Assembly (NCBI GenBank): GCA_014649575.1
Contig: BMTH01000023.1
Location: 1 to 63,909, forward strand
Reading direction: 5' to 3'
Source: Streptomyces griseoincarnatus
Lineage (GTDB): Bacteria; Actinomycetota; Actinomycetes; Streptomycetales; Streptomycetaceae
DNA length: 63,909 nt
The notes under the pieces are model-generated. The model ran no database searches. It saw nothing but the letters and a program-made list of their open reading frames with translations, and had not been told where the DNA came from. Made by a program: the position numbers and the translations under genes. This document shows positions 51,105-59,774 of this stretch, piece after piece. The first letter of the stretch is position 1. Each line of letters opens with the position of its first letter.

Positions 51105-51261
51105 CCGACCACTTCCCGAAGCTCGGGCGCCGGAGCACGGACAGCGGGGCCCGGCGCCGGAGCCCCCCGGGTACGGACACCGCCCACCCCAGGGCGACCG
51201 GGCCGCCGCACCCGCATCCCCAGGCCCCGCACCCGGCTGAGCGAGGACGGACCGCACCTAC

Positions 51262-51738
51262 GTGGCAGAGCCGTACACGAACGAAAACCATGACGCCGAA
51301 ACGGAGAACGTCTCCCGGCTCTGGGAGCGTGTCGTCCCCATGTTCTCCCTGCTGGAGGGCCGGCTGGACCGAGTGCTGACGCTCCGCCACAACGTCGGGC
51401 TGGGCCAGCTGATGGCGCTCGGGGTCCTGGCCGGCGAGCAGTCGACGCCCGCGACCGTCAGCGACGTCGCCCGACGACTGGGGCTGAGCGTCTCGGCGGC
51501 CAGCCGCATGCTCGCGCACCTCGAACGGTCCGGCTGGACGGACAAAGTGGCCTGGCCGTGCGACCGGCGCACCAGCCGCGTCGCCATCACGGAGGCCGGC
51601 CTCGCCGTGTGGAGACGCGCCAGGGAGACTCTCGAGCGCGAACTCGACCACGCCTTCACCACCCTGAAGTTCGACGAGCGGTACGCGCACGTGGCGTCCC
51701 GGCTGTGCCGCGTGGACGGGGGACCGCCCGCTCTGTGA
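51262..51738 (+). CDS. MarR-family regulator 2
   Basis: A 158-aa winged-helix regulator: LMALGVLAGEQSTPATVSDVARRLGLSVSAASRMLAHLERSG (in blocks) is the HTH, and VAWPCDRRTSRVAITEAG the wing, which contains a Cys. GTG start at 51262. It lies at the end of the rightward arm, 157 bases after the oxidoreductase, and could regulate that gene. It is not closely similar to the MarR at 46675. Confidence 0.82.
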   Translation: MAEPYTNENHDAETENVSRLWERVVPMFSLLEGRLDRVLTLRHNVGLGQLMALGVLAGEQSTPATVSDVARRLGLSVSAASRMLAHLERSGWTDKVAWPCDRRTSRVAITEAGLAVWRRARETLERELDHAFTTLKFDERYAHVASRLCRVDGGPPAL

Positions 51739-51806
51739 AAGCCGGCCGGTCGCCGTGACCCGCCCGTGCGGCACCGGCGGCCGGCACACCTTCCCGGTCC
51801 GGTGCT

Positions 51807-52421
51807 TCAGGAGGAAGCGCCGGAAGGCGGCCAGACGGTCATGGCGAGCTCGGCCACGCGGCGCAGTTCCTGCGCGGTGGCGCCGTCACGGGCCTGCTGC
51901 GACATGCCCTGGACCACGGCGGCGAAATAGACGGCCAGGGCACGGGTGTCGGTGTCCTGGCCGAGTGAGCCCCGGCTCCGGGCGTCCTCCAGGCGGGTCT
52001 CGAAGGACCGTACGTTCGCTCTGCGGCGTTCACGCAGGTCCCGCTCGATGTCGGCGGTCTGTTTGGAGTAGTTGGTCGCGGCTGTGATGACCAGGCAGCC
52101 CGCGGGATGCGAGGGATCGGTGTAGGCCAGAGCAGCCTCGTCCAGCATCCGCGCGAAGCCCCTGCGCGGGTCGCTCTCCTCGGTGAGCGCCTTGTCCATG
52201 AAGGCGCCGAACGTGCCGCCGTACCGCTCGACGACTTCGTGGAAGAGCGTGCGCTTGTCGCCGAAGGCCGCGTAGAGGCTCGGTGGCGAGATCCCCATCG
52301 CGGAGGTCAGGTCGGCGATGGACGTGCCCTCGAAGCCGTGCTGCCAGAACAGTGAAGTGGCCTGCGCGAGTGCCGTGTCACGGTCGAAACCTCGTGGCCG
52401 GCCGCGCTTCGTCGTCGTCAT
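51807..52421 (-). CDS. TetR/AcrR repressor of the divergent SDR
   Basis: A 204-aa repressor: RGRPRGFDRDTALAQATSLFWQHGFEGTSIADLTSAMGISPPSLYAAFGDKRTLFHEV in blocks is a classic HTH, and the C-terminus (SLGQDTDTRALAVYFAAVVQGMSQQARDG) is the TetR_C_16/YcdC-like type often found beside SDRs. ATG at 52421. Divergent from the SDR gene with an AGCGATCGCT palindrome close to its start. Confidence 0.9.
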   Translation of the reverse strand: MTTTKRGRPRGFDRDTALAQATSLFWQHGFEGTSIADLTSAMGISPPSLYAAFGDKRTLFHEVVERYGGTFGAFMDKALTEESDPRRGFARMLDEAALAYTDPSHPAGCLVITAATNYSKQTADIERDLRERRRANVRSFETRLEDARSRGSLGQDTDTRALAVYFAAVVQGMSQQARDGATAQELRRVAELAMTVWPPSGASS

Positions 52422-52434
52422 GCACAAATTTTAC

Positions 52435-52444
52435 AGCGATCGCT
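52435..52444. promoter_or_regulatory. TetR-type operator
   Basis: AGCGATCGCT is a perfect 10-bp palindrome 14 bases from the repressor start and about 80 bases from the SDR start, in an AT-richer gap that holds both promoters. Flanking TTAC/TAAG extend it weakly. Confidence 0.65.
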
Positions 52445-52525
52445 AAGAAAATGATGTACCGTTTCCATAGTCAGCGCTACAGAAAGTCTGTACGCGCAGC
52501 ACACATACGAGCAGAAAGGGAGACC

Positions 52526-53293
52526 ATGGGTGCGCTCACGGGCAGGACGGCACTGGTGACGGGAGGCAGCCGCGGCATCGGCCGGGCGATCGCCGAGCGG
52601 CTCGCCGCCGACGGCGCCACGGTGGCCGTGCACTACGGACGCAGTGCCGCGGCCGCCGACGAGGTCGTCGAGGGCATCCGCGCCAAGGGCGGTACCGCCT
52701 TCACGGTCCACGCCGAGCTGGGAGCCGAGGGGGACGTGGCGACCCTCTGGGAGAGCTTCGACCGGCAGGTACTGGAACACGCCACCAGCACCGGCCTCGA
52801 CATCCTCGTGAACAACGCCGGCGTCACTCCGCGCGGCGAGATCGACGAGACCACGGCCGAAGCATTCGAGGAAGCCGTCGCCGTCAACATGCGCGCGCCG
52901 TTCTTCCTCACCCAGCAGGCGCTGAAGCGGCTGCGCGACGGCGGGCGGATCGTCAACGTCTCCTCCGGCGCGACGCGGATCGCCCTGACCGACATCATCG
53001 CGTACGCCATGACCAAGGGGGCGATCGACGCCTTCAGCCTCACCCTCGCCAAGGCGCTCGGCCCTCGCGGCATCACCGTGAACTCCGTCGCGCCCGGCAT
53101 CATCGACACCGACATCAACGCCTCCTGGCTGCGGGGCAACGAGGCCGCCGAACGCTCCGCGGCCGAGCTCTCCGCCCTCGGCCGGGTGGGCCGCCCCGAG
53201 GACGTGGCCGACGTGGTGGCCTTCCTCGCCTCGGACGACGCCCGCTGGGTGACCGGGCAGGTCCTCGACGCCACCGGAGGTTCGCAGCTCTGA
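52526..53293 (+). CDS. Short-chain dehydrogenase/reductase
   Basis: A 255-aa classical SDR. Cofactor loop TGGSRGIGRAIAERLA, NNAG at about 97-100, catalytic Ser in NVSSGA, Tyr and Lys in IAYAMTKGA, and the end WVTGQVLDATGG. Hydride-transfer oxidoreductase with NAD(P). ATG behind AAAGGGAG. The divergent TetR beside it is the common pair for xenobiotic-inducible ketone or quinone reduction. Confidence 0.92.
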   Translation: MGALTGRTALVTGGSRGIGRAIAERLAADGATVAVHYGRSAAAADEVVEGIRAKGGTAFTVHAELGAEGDVATLWESFDRQVLEHATSTGLDILVNNAGVTPRGEIDETTAEAFEEAVAVNMRAPFFLTQQALKRLRDGGRIVNVSSGATRIALTDIIAYAMTKGAIDAFSLTLAKALGPRGITVNSVAPGIIDTDINASWLRGNEAAERSAAELSALGRVGRPEDVADVVAFLASDDARWVTGQVLDATGGSQL

Positions 53294-53385
53294 CCGGCGG
53301 GCCCGGAGCCGGGCACGGATGTCGAAGGGAAACCGTGCCGGCACCACATCGTGCCGGCACCACAACCGACACTCAGGGGGAACTC

Positions 53386-53745
53386 ATGCACGTCGTCATC
53401 GCCTGGTGGGAACAGCACCGCAACGGCACCCAAAGCCACACCGGAACCACCCGCCAGGTCATGCCCTCGACATCCTTCGCACCCCGACAGGGCGCGACCG
53501 CACTCACCGCCGACATCCCCGGCCTGCGGTCCGGCCGGTGGATCACCGACCCGGCAGCGAACCTCCAGGGCCTGGCTCTGATCTGGGACTCGGCGGCCAG
53601 CGCCGACCTCAACCTGCCGAACGTGTGCGACCGCACATTCGGCTGCGCGCCCTCGCACCGCTGGACCTTCGAGCTCCCCGGCACTCCGCCCCAGGACAAC
53701 CTGCAGAGCCTCCCCGACGAGCTCAACGTCCTCCTGCACGCCTGA
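53386..53745 (+). CDS. Hypothetical protein
   Basis: A 119-aa soluble protein, no family recognised. WRT-type strands (MHVVIAWWEQHRNGTQSH, RWTFELPGTPPQDNLQSL) suggest a small beta-rich fold; two Cys (VCDRTFGC) six residues apart. ATG at 53386 with CAGGGGG six bases upstream. It follows the SDR by 92 bases in the same direction and might be co-transcribed. Confidence 0.62.
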   Translation: MHVVIAWWEQHRNGTQSHTGTTRQVMPSTSFAPRQGATALTADIPGLRSGRWITDPAANLQGLALIWDSAASADLNLPNVCDRTFGCAPSHRWTFELPGTPPQDNLQSLPDELNVLLHA

Positions 53746-53759
53746 CCTGGCGCACCCGC

Positions 53760-54090
53760 GTCCGGGCCGGACGGCCGAACAGCCGCCCGGCCCGGAACAG
53801 CCCACTGCGGCACCCTCCCCGCGCGACCGCCGACCACCGTGCCGTCGCCACGCCGGCAGAGGCACCCTTCCAGGCTCCGCCGGTGGTGGTGCCGAAGAAC
53901 CAGGCGGCGGTGGCGAGGTGAGCACGGGACCGCCGAAGAGGAGCAGTGCGACGGTGAGCGAGCCGTACTCGGTGGGGTGGGCGATGGCGAGTTCGCTGCC
54001 GACGGCGAGGACGACCAGGGCGGCCAGAACCAGGCAGGCGCTGTTGACGCCATGGCGGACCGAACGGACGGGCCGGGCTGTGGGTGACGG
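53760..54090 (-). pseudogene. Membrane-protein remnant, possibly LtrA-like
   Basis: The leftward translation gives two TM-like segments (CLVLAALVVLAVGSELAIAHP; SLTVALLLFGGPVL), then after a frameshift near 53925 LATAAWFFGTTTGGAWKGA. The order and the phrase ELAIAHPTEYGS resemble the end of low-temperature-requirement protein A. The first two thirds of such a gene (about 380 aa) are missing. Confidence 0.4.
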
Positions 54091-54301
54091 AGCCGGTGAT
54101 GATGTCCTCGCCGCCGCCGGAGCGGGCCGCCCACAGGCACAGTCCGTGGACGCCCTCGCCGTCGAGATCATCGAGGACCCCGCCAAACGGGAGGGCGCGG
54201 ACCTGGGATTGGACAAGCCCGGCACAGACGGCGACCGCCCCTGACCAATGGCCGGGCTGGGGCACGTGGGTGACACGCGTGCTGGGGGCGTGAACAGGTG
54301 A

Positions 54302-54670
54302 GGGCCTTCTGGTTCCGGTCTCGGCACCTCTCCGGCGGCCGCCGTCGAGAAGCGGTGCGATGAACAGCGCCTTGTTACTGATCGTGCCTGGTACCAGACC
54401 GACTACGACGTCACATTCCGTATCTGCGTCGAGCCCGGGGGAAACCAGACAAAGGTTTCCGTCGAAAACTTCAAGTGCGGCCGGAACGCCGCCTTTCGTG
54501 ATGACGACGATGTGGAATGCCATACGGTCGGAGGCCAGGTTCGTATCACGAAGAACGGTGTGAGCGCATTCGTGCCTCTGCAGCCGAGGCTGGTCGACCA
54601 GGGAAGTTGGGTCTTCGGGGATGACTACACGTTCCCATACACGCCCCAGTTCAGCGGAATCCGCTGCTGA
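54302..54670 (+). pseudogene. C-terminal fragment of a secreted-type protein without a start
   Basis: A rightward frame open from 54302 to the stop at 54668 reads AAAVEKRCDEQRLVTDRAWY, DVTFRICVEPGGNQTKVSVE, NFKCGRNAAFRDDDDVECHT and FGDDYTFPYTPQFSGIRC. Four Cys, Asn/Thr-rich strands and no helices suggest a disulfide-bonded extracellular domain. There is no ATG/GTG with a ribosome site, so its 5' part has been lost. Local GC is lower than in the neighbours. Confidence 0.5.
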
Positions 54671-54785
54671 TCAGCGCCCACCTGCCCCTCAGGAGCTGTG
54701 CCACAACCCGCGATTGGTGACGCTGTGAGCGGATCGTCGTGGTGTGCCGGCGCGTTCGTACGGCGATCGGAGGCGGGCAGCGTGT

Positions 54786-54839
54786 GGTGGGTGGTCAGGT
54801 GCCCGCGACATTTCGGTGGGCGCCCGGAGACCACCCACC
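54786..54839. repeat. 11-bp inverted repeat
   Basis: GGTGGGTGGTC (54786-54796) and GACCACCCACC (54829-54839) form a perfect stem around a 32-nt loop that contains GC-rich pairing words. It may be a transcription terminator for the fragment at 54302-54670 or the end of a small mobile element. Confidence 0.55.
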
Positions 54840-54921
54840 GGCGTAGCTCCCATAGCGGGCGTGTGGACGGTCCGCGCCAAGCCGGCCGGTGACGGGGCGG
54901 GAGGCCCTGCTGGGCAGACCG

Positions 54922-55524
54922 TCAGGGCTGGTCCTCGACGTTCGGGAGCTCGGAGTTCAGGAGCTCGGAGTTCCTGCTCATGAGCTGCTGCCGCAGCTCA
55001 GGCGTCCTGCTGAGCACATAGTTCATCACCGGCTGCAGCGCCGGCGGGACTCCCATGTTCGTCATAATCTCCCGCCTCCTCTCCTCCGTGCGGCCGTACA
55101 AGAGCATGTCGGCCCCGAAGGCCTTGTCGTAGTAGGACAGGAACCCGTCGACGAGAACGTCGCGGAGGTACGAGGGGCTGCTGGCCAAGTCCTTGACGCC
55201 GTGGATCTTCTGCCCTTCGACGATGAACTTCCGCAGTGTCTGAGCGGTGTCTTCGTCCGTCAGCTGCTCCAGAGAAGCGAGCAGGCGTTGGCTCTGCGCG
55301 TCCACCCCCGAGTGAGTGGGGAGGAGCGCGCCAAGGGAAGGGGTGTCGTCGGTGCTCTGCTGCATCGCAGCGCCGTCGGATCCGATGTCTGCGGGCGAGG
55401 CGTGGGCTGGAGCGCCCATCCCAAGAGCAGCGCCGGCGGTGCCGATCGTGAGGGCCCCGGTGAGCAGGACCTGGCTCCGGCGGCCCTGGGCACGGTGCCG
55501 GCCTGCGGGGCGAAAGACGTGCAT
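54922..55524 (-). CDS. Secreted hypothetical protein
   Basis: A 200-aa protein with a signal peptide: basic start (MHVFRPAGRHRAQGRRSQ), hydrophobic core (VLLTGALTIGTAGAALGMG) and cleavage site APAHA-SPAD. The mature part is helical (QSQRLLASLEQLTDEDTAQ, YLRDVLVDGFLSYYDKAFG, EERRREIMTNMGVPPAL, LQPVMNYVLSRTPELRQQ) and acidic. Family not recognised. ATG at 55524 behind AAGGAG. Extracellular role unknown. Confidence 0.7.
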   Translation of the reverse strand: MHVFRPAGRHRAQGRRSQVLLTGALTIGTAGAALGMGAPAHASPADIGSDGAAMQQSTDDTPSLGALLPTHSGVDAQSQRLLASLEQLTDEDTAQTLRKFIVEGQKIHGVKDLASSPSYLRDVLVDGFLSYYDKAFGADMLLYGRTEERRREIMTNMGVPPALQPVMNYVLSRTPELRQQLMSRNSELLNSELPNVEDQP

Positions 55525-55815
55525 CGGATCTCCTTCGTGGTGCGTGTTCACCCGGTGAACGACTCGGGGCGACGGCCGGTCACTGGGACCCGCCGGCGGT
55601 CGAGCGTGTCTCACGGAGGGCCAGGCCAGGACTGCCGGGCGGGCCACCGCCCGAACTGGCTGTAGGCGACCACTCGGCGCGGCGCCAACCGGAGTAGCCC
55701 AGTGCGCCAGGCCACGCTCCTGCGGTGCGCCTGAGCGGGTGGAGTCGCATCCACCAGGCACAGGTGACTGAGCGTAACGAGAATGATGTTCTGGCACAGC
55801 TTCTGAGCTTGTTCT

Positions 55816-56214
55816 CTATCTACCGTCCGCGCCATAGGGCGGGGACGGGCGGTTCCAGACGGCGTCTGACCGGCTGACAATCTCGCGGAATTCGCGGGCA
55901 CTTCGGCGTGACAGGGCCTGCATCACGGCGTCGAGGAGGGCCCGGGATTCGAGAGGGTTGCCGCAGCAGTACCAGTGCACGTTGCCCCACTCGTGGTCGT
56001 GCCACAGATCCCGCTCGGGCTGGTGGACGTAGTTCTTCCACAGGCCTGCAGCTGTGCTGACATCGCCTGGCTGCAGATAGTTGCGGGTGTGCTCGAGGCG
56101 GCTGATCTCGGACAGCGCACGCGAAGACAGGCCGTCGATGACCGGCCTTGCACCCGTTGTCCGGTGGCTGCCGGGGGCGCCGGCACGGATCTGCCCTGGC
56201 CGTCTACGCGGCAT
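55816..56214 (-). CDS. Hypothetical protein
   Basis: A 132-aa soluble protein, family not recognised but with conserved-looking composition: GLSSRALSEISRLEHTRNYLQPGD, then LWKNYVHQPERDLWHDHEW, GNVHWYCCGNPLESRALLDAV (blocks) with a Cys-Cys pair, and helices rich in Arg (ALSRRSAREFREIVSRSD). The start could be later (VIDGLSSRAL has GTC, not a start), so the ATG at 56214 is kept; its ribosome site is weak. Confidence 0.5.
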   Translation of the reverse strand: MPRRRPGQIRAGAPGSHRTTGARPVIDGLSSRALSEISRLEHTRNYLQPGDVSTAAGLWKNYVHQPERDLWHDHEWGNVHWYCCGNPLESRALLDAVMQALSRRSAREFREIVSRSDAVWNRPSPPYGADGR

Positions 56215-56442
56215 GGACCTTTCGGTTCGTCGTCATGCGGCACATGGTGCCACGGTCTCGCATGGCGTCTCGAACGGATTCCCTGGCATGGGAATCCGCC
56301 GGACGCAGAGACGGCCTTCGTCTGATCCTGCGCTCCGACCAAGGTGCGCGTGACCACGACCCTCGGCCAAGGAGCACGAAGCAGCTGAGGTCCGAGGGCA
56401 CCCCTTCCCGGAACAACCGTGCCAACCGCCGCTTACGGGATC

Positions 56443-56499
56443 CGTACGCGTTCGGTACGCGAAAAGTGCGCTTCACGCTAGGGTTGCGGGAACAGGAGG
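56443..56499 (+). promoter_or_regulatory. tap promoter area
   Basis: Two direct copies of GTACGCG (56443-56449, 56455-56461), a -10-like TAGGGT (56479-56484) and a near-perfect ribosome site AGGAGG (56494-56499) seven bases before the tap ATG. The short leader suggests transcription starts at about 56490. Confidence 0.5.
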
Positions 56500-56505
56500 T
56501 GCTGC

Positions 56506-58725
56506 ATGTCCGAGCTGTTCGACGCGGTCGACGCGCTCATCGCGTCCCGCTCCCCGTTGCCGCCACCGGCGGAACGCAAGCGGCTGCGCCAGGCGCACGG
56601 CCTGACGCTGGACGAGGTGGCCGCCGCACTGCAGGTGCGGCGCGCGACGGTCAGCGGCTGGGAGGCCGGCAAGACCGAACCGCGGCCACCGGAGCGCGAC
56701 GCATACGCCCGCATGCTCAAGCAACTCGCCCAGCTCTACCCCGCAGTCGCTCCAGTGCCCCCCGAGGACACGGCGATCCCCGAGACCCCTGCCGTTCCAG
56801 CCGCTCCTGCGCCCTCGGCAGCTGAACCGGCCCAAGCCCGCACCGCACCCACAGGCCCGGCTGCCAAGCCCGCGAACACCGCACTCCGCCCCGTCGCCCC
56901 TGCCCCTGTACCGCGCCCGGCTGTCTCGACCAGGCCGACCTCGCGGCGCCCGGCCGCGAAGAGGGCCGCCCCCGCCAGCGCCCCGGCGGGCGGCGCAGAT
57001 CCGCGGTTCGAGAACGGTCCGCTTGCGGTCGTCGACGTTGCCGACGGCCAGGTGCTGGCGTACTGCGTCGGCGGCCTGGTCCTGGACGTGGCTGCCAAGT
57101 CGCTTCCCGCGCTGGTGGAGTGGACGCTGCGCGAAGGGCGGTTCGGCCAGCCGAAGTTGTCCGGGCCGGGCAAGGACGCCGACCCGCTGATCGTGCTGAC
57201 CGGGGCCGCGTGCGAGCACTACGGCCTGCCCGTCACGCTCACACAACAGGAGCGCCTGGCCGGGCGGCTGCCGGAAGGCCACAAGGTCATCAAGCAGCTG
57301 ACGCGTGCCAACTGGCAGCTGACCAAGCGCGGCTTCGGGCCGTGGGCGCGGATCTACCGCCCCGCACAGGGCTCGGAGCGGGCGTGCGTGCAGTTGTGCA
57401 TCCCGTCGTGGGACGCGCTCGACACCCGACACTGGGCCGACGCGGGGCAGCTGCCGCCGGCGGACCTGGCCCGGCTGCTGGGCACGTATGCGACCCGCGT
57501 GATGACCCCGCGCGGGTCGACCGCCGTGACCGGTCTGGAGCTGATGACCGCCCTGCACCCGCCGACCCGCGCCTCCGAACCGGACGCGACGGGCAAGCGG
57601 CACTCCGAGCACAACCCCGGCTCGTTGGGCAAGGACCCGGTGGACTGCGCGCCGTGCGAGGCACCCGACGGGCACCCGCTGCTCGCCGATCTGCCGCGTT
57701 TCCACCAGCGCACCCCGGCCGAGGTCCTGGTGGAGGAGGCGTACGACTGGGCGCGCCCGCTCACCGACGCCGAATGCCTTCGCCCCCACCTGGTGGGCAT
57801 CGACGTGAACATGGCCTTCGCCGCCGGCGCGAACGGCCTTAACGTCGGCCTGGGCGCGCCGACGCACGTCAAGAGCCCCGTCTTCGATCCGAAACTGCCC
57901 GGCTCCTGGCTGGTCGACCTGAGCCACGTCGACCTGTCCCGCGTGAAGCTCGCCAATCAGTGGACGGATCTGGACGGCGAGCTGCTGCCGAGCCCGTTCA
58001 CCCCGAAAGGCGAGCGCCCGCAGGGTCCGGCCTGGTACGCCACGCCGACCGTGGCGTACGCGGTGGAGCTCGGCTACGACGTCCGCCCGGTCGAGGCATA
58101 CGTCCGCCACGACAACGGCCGCTACCTGGACGCCTGGTACAACCGGCTGCGCGACGCCTACCTCGCCACGATGGCCGACCTCGGCGTGTACGCCGACATG
58201 CCGCCGGCCGAATTCCTCGCGGCGATGGACGGTTACCGGCAGCGTGACCCTCAGCTGGCGATCGTGGTGTCCGCGATCAAGGCGACCGTGAAGGGCGGCA
58301 TCGGCAAGCTGCGCGAACGCCCGCGCGGGGAGGGCTGGAAGCCCGGGCAGCCCTGGCGGGCCCTTGCCCGGCCCACCTGGCGCCCGGACATCCGCGCCGC
58401 CGTCATCTCCCGCACCCGCATCAACATGCACCGCAAGATCGTCAAGCACGCCGCCTTCACCGGCCAGTACCCGGTGGCGGTCCTCTCGGACTGCGCCGTC
58501 TACGCCTCCGACGGACCCACCCCGCTGGACTTCCTGCCCTACCGGGACGGCAAGCCGCTGCCCGGCGGCTTCAAACTCGGACTGAACCCGGGCCTGGTGA
58601 AGCACGAGGGCACCCAGAGCGTGCTGTGGGGCGAGGGCGTCCGCGAGCAGTTCAACGCCCCGGAACTCAACCTCGCCCGGTACATCAAGGACGGCACCGT
58701 CACCGACCAGGACACCGGGGAGTAG
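56506..58725 (+). CDS. tap: Telomere-associated protein Tap
   Basis: A 739-aa protein matching Streptomyces Tap in length, layout and position before tpg. Residues 25-62 form an XRE-like HTH (LRQAHGLTLDEVAAALQVRRATVSGWE, in blocks), followed by a Pro/Ala linker (about 80-165) and a large domain with PLAVVDVADGQVLAYCVGG, ANWQLTKRGFGPWARIYRP, HLVGIDVNMAFAAGANGLN and VVSAIKATVKGGIGKLRER. Known role: Tap binds the 3' overhang of linear replicon ends and recruits the terminal protein for end-patching. AGGAGG precedes the ATG. It ends six bases before tpg. Confidence 0.95.
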   Translation: MSELFDAVDALIASRSPLPPPAERKRLRQAHGLTLDEVAAALQVRRATVSGWEAGKTEPRPPERDAYARMLKQLAQLYPAVAPVPPEDTAIPETPAVPAAPAPSAAEPAQARTAPTGPAAKPANTALRPVAPAPVPRPAVSTRPTSRRPAAKRAAPASAPAGGADPRFENGPLAVVDVADGQVLAYCVGGLVLDVAAKSLPALVEWTLREGRFGQPKLSGPGKDADPLIVLTGAACEHYGLPVTLTQQERLAGRLPEGHKVIKQLTRANWQLTKRGFGPWARIYRPAQGSERACVQLCIPSWDALDTRHWADAGQLPPADLARLLGTYATRVMTPRGSTAVTGLELMTALHPPTRASEPDATGKRHSEHNPGSLGKDPVDCAPCEAPDGHPLLADLPRFHQRTPAEVLVEEAYDWARPLTDAECLRPHLVGIDVNMAFAAGANGLNVGLGAPTHVKSPVFDPKLPGSWLVDLSHVDLSRVKLANQWTDLDGELLPSPFTPKGERPQGPAWYATPTVAYAVELGYDVRPVEAYVRHDNGRYLDAWYNRLRDAYLATMADLGVYADMPPAEFLAAMDGYRQRDPQLAIVVSAIKATVKGGIGKLRERPRGEGWKPGQPWRALARPTWRPDIRAAVISRTRINMHRKIVKHAAFTGQYPVAVLSDCAVYASDGPTPLDFLPYRDGKPLPGGFKLGLNPGLVKHEGTQSVLWGEGVREQFNAPELNLARYIKDGTVTDQDTGE

Positions 58726-58731
58726 ACCGCG

Positions 58732-59289
58732 ATGAGCATGTTCGGGGACGGCCTGGACGCCGCGGTGCAGAAGGCGTTCACCCGCCCGGCGCCCAAGAGC
58801 GCGCCCGCGCAGATGCGCTACCTGGTCAAACAGCTCAAGGGCACCAAGGCGGTCGCCCAGATGCTGCGCATCTCCCAGCGCACCGTCGAGCGGTACGTGA
58901 AGGACCAGATCAAGAAGCCCCGCCCGGACCTCGCCGCCCGCCTGGAAGGCGAGGTGAAGAAGAGGTGGCAGCCGCAGATCCGGGCCAAGGCCCGGCAGAA
59001 GGCGGCGACCACCGGCGGCATCGTCATCGACACCCGCGCCCGCATCGGCTACACCGCGCCGATCGGGACGACGGACGAGGACCGCCTCCGGCACCTGACG
59101 GTCGCGCTGCCGCCGCAGTACGCCGCCCGCCTCTTCGACGCCCAGGAACGGGGCGCCAGCGACCAGCAGATCCAGCAGATCGCCGCCGAAGCGCTCAAGG
59201 AGGTGTACTTCCAGGACGACGGACGCCGCGCCGGCCAGCTGGAGGAGGTCCGCTTCACCGACATCGAGCACCTCGAGTTCGACCTCTGA
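58732..59289 (+). CDS. tpg: Terminal protein Tpg
   Basis: A 185-aa protein, the exact size of Streptomyces Tpg, which primes and becomes covalently joined to the 5' ends of linear chromosomes and plasmids. Seen: FGDGLDAAVQKAFTRPAPKS, KQLKGTKAVAQMLRISQRTV with its HTH, KKPRPDLAARLEGEVKKRW, TTGGIVIDTRARIGYTAPIG, and the acidic end FTDIEHLEFDL. A Thr or Ser here would carry the DNA. Six-base spacing from tap indicates one operon. Its presence shows a linear replicon and suggests a nearby end. Confidence 0.96.
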   Translation: MSMFGDGLDAAVQKAFTRPAPKSAPAQMRYLVKQLKGTKAVAQMLRISQRTVERYVKDQIKKPRPDLAARLEGEVKKRWQPQIRAKARQKAATTGGIVIDTRARIGYTAPIGTTDEDRLRHLTVALPPQYAARLFDAQERGASDQQIQQIAAEALKEVYFQDDGRRAGQLEEVRFTDIEHLEFDL

Positions 59290-59774
59290 CCCACCGTTGC
59301 CTGAAAGTCCGGGACAGGCTGCGTGACCACGGCGTACGGGCGTGGGTGGGGCGCTGACAGCCCGTTGCGGCCGCTTTCGCCCATGTCCCTTGGCAGGAGT
59401 TGAGGAAGCGGGACGGGCTGCGCGGACGCACTCGGGGATCGGGGCGCGCTTGCCGCGGTTGGCGTTGACCGGGGGCGTCGGCATCATGCTCGGCACCTCA
59501 GTTGAAGGATGTCCCGGAGGCCGCCGTCGGCGTACATACCGGGAACGAGCCCGCGCGCCTGATCGGGGACGCTAGGCGCCCGACCAGCATCGCGTACTTC
59601 ATTCCAGCGCCCCCAACGGCTTCCGCCCGGCTCCTCGGCGGCTGCCAGTCTGCCCGTTCGGTGCGGTCGTTCAGACGGTTTCCCGCAGAAGACGCGGAGG
59701 CGGTGGGCCACGGCGGTGGCCTCGCCGCCTGCCTTCTCGCGCAGCCGGTCCTCACGCCGCGCTCCTCCCTCGGA
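59290..59774. other. Gap after tpg
   Basis: No intact gene. A leftward frame contains MKYAMLVGRLASPIRRAG-like text that may be the start of a decayed transposase, but I cannot support it. No telomere-like palindrome cluster is present. Confidence 0.4.

Noticed and set aside
56473..59496. Leftward open frame of about 1000 codons opposite tap and tpg
   Set aside because: Antisense shadow; composition is biased and it spans two well-recognised genes.
59290..59774. Telomere or replication-origin palindromes after tpg
   Set aside because: No cluster of closely spaced hairpins; only scattered GC-rich sequence.
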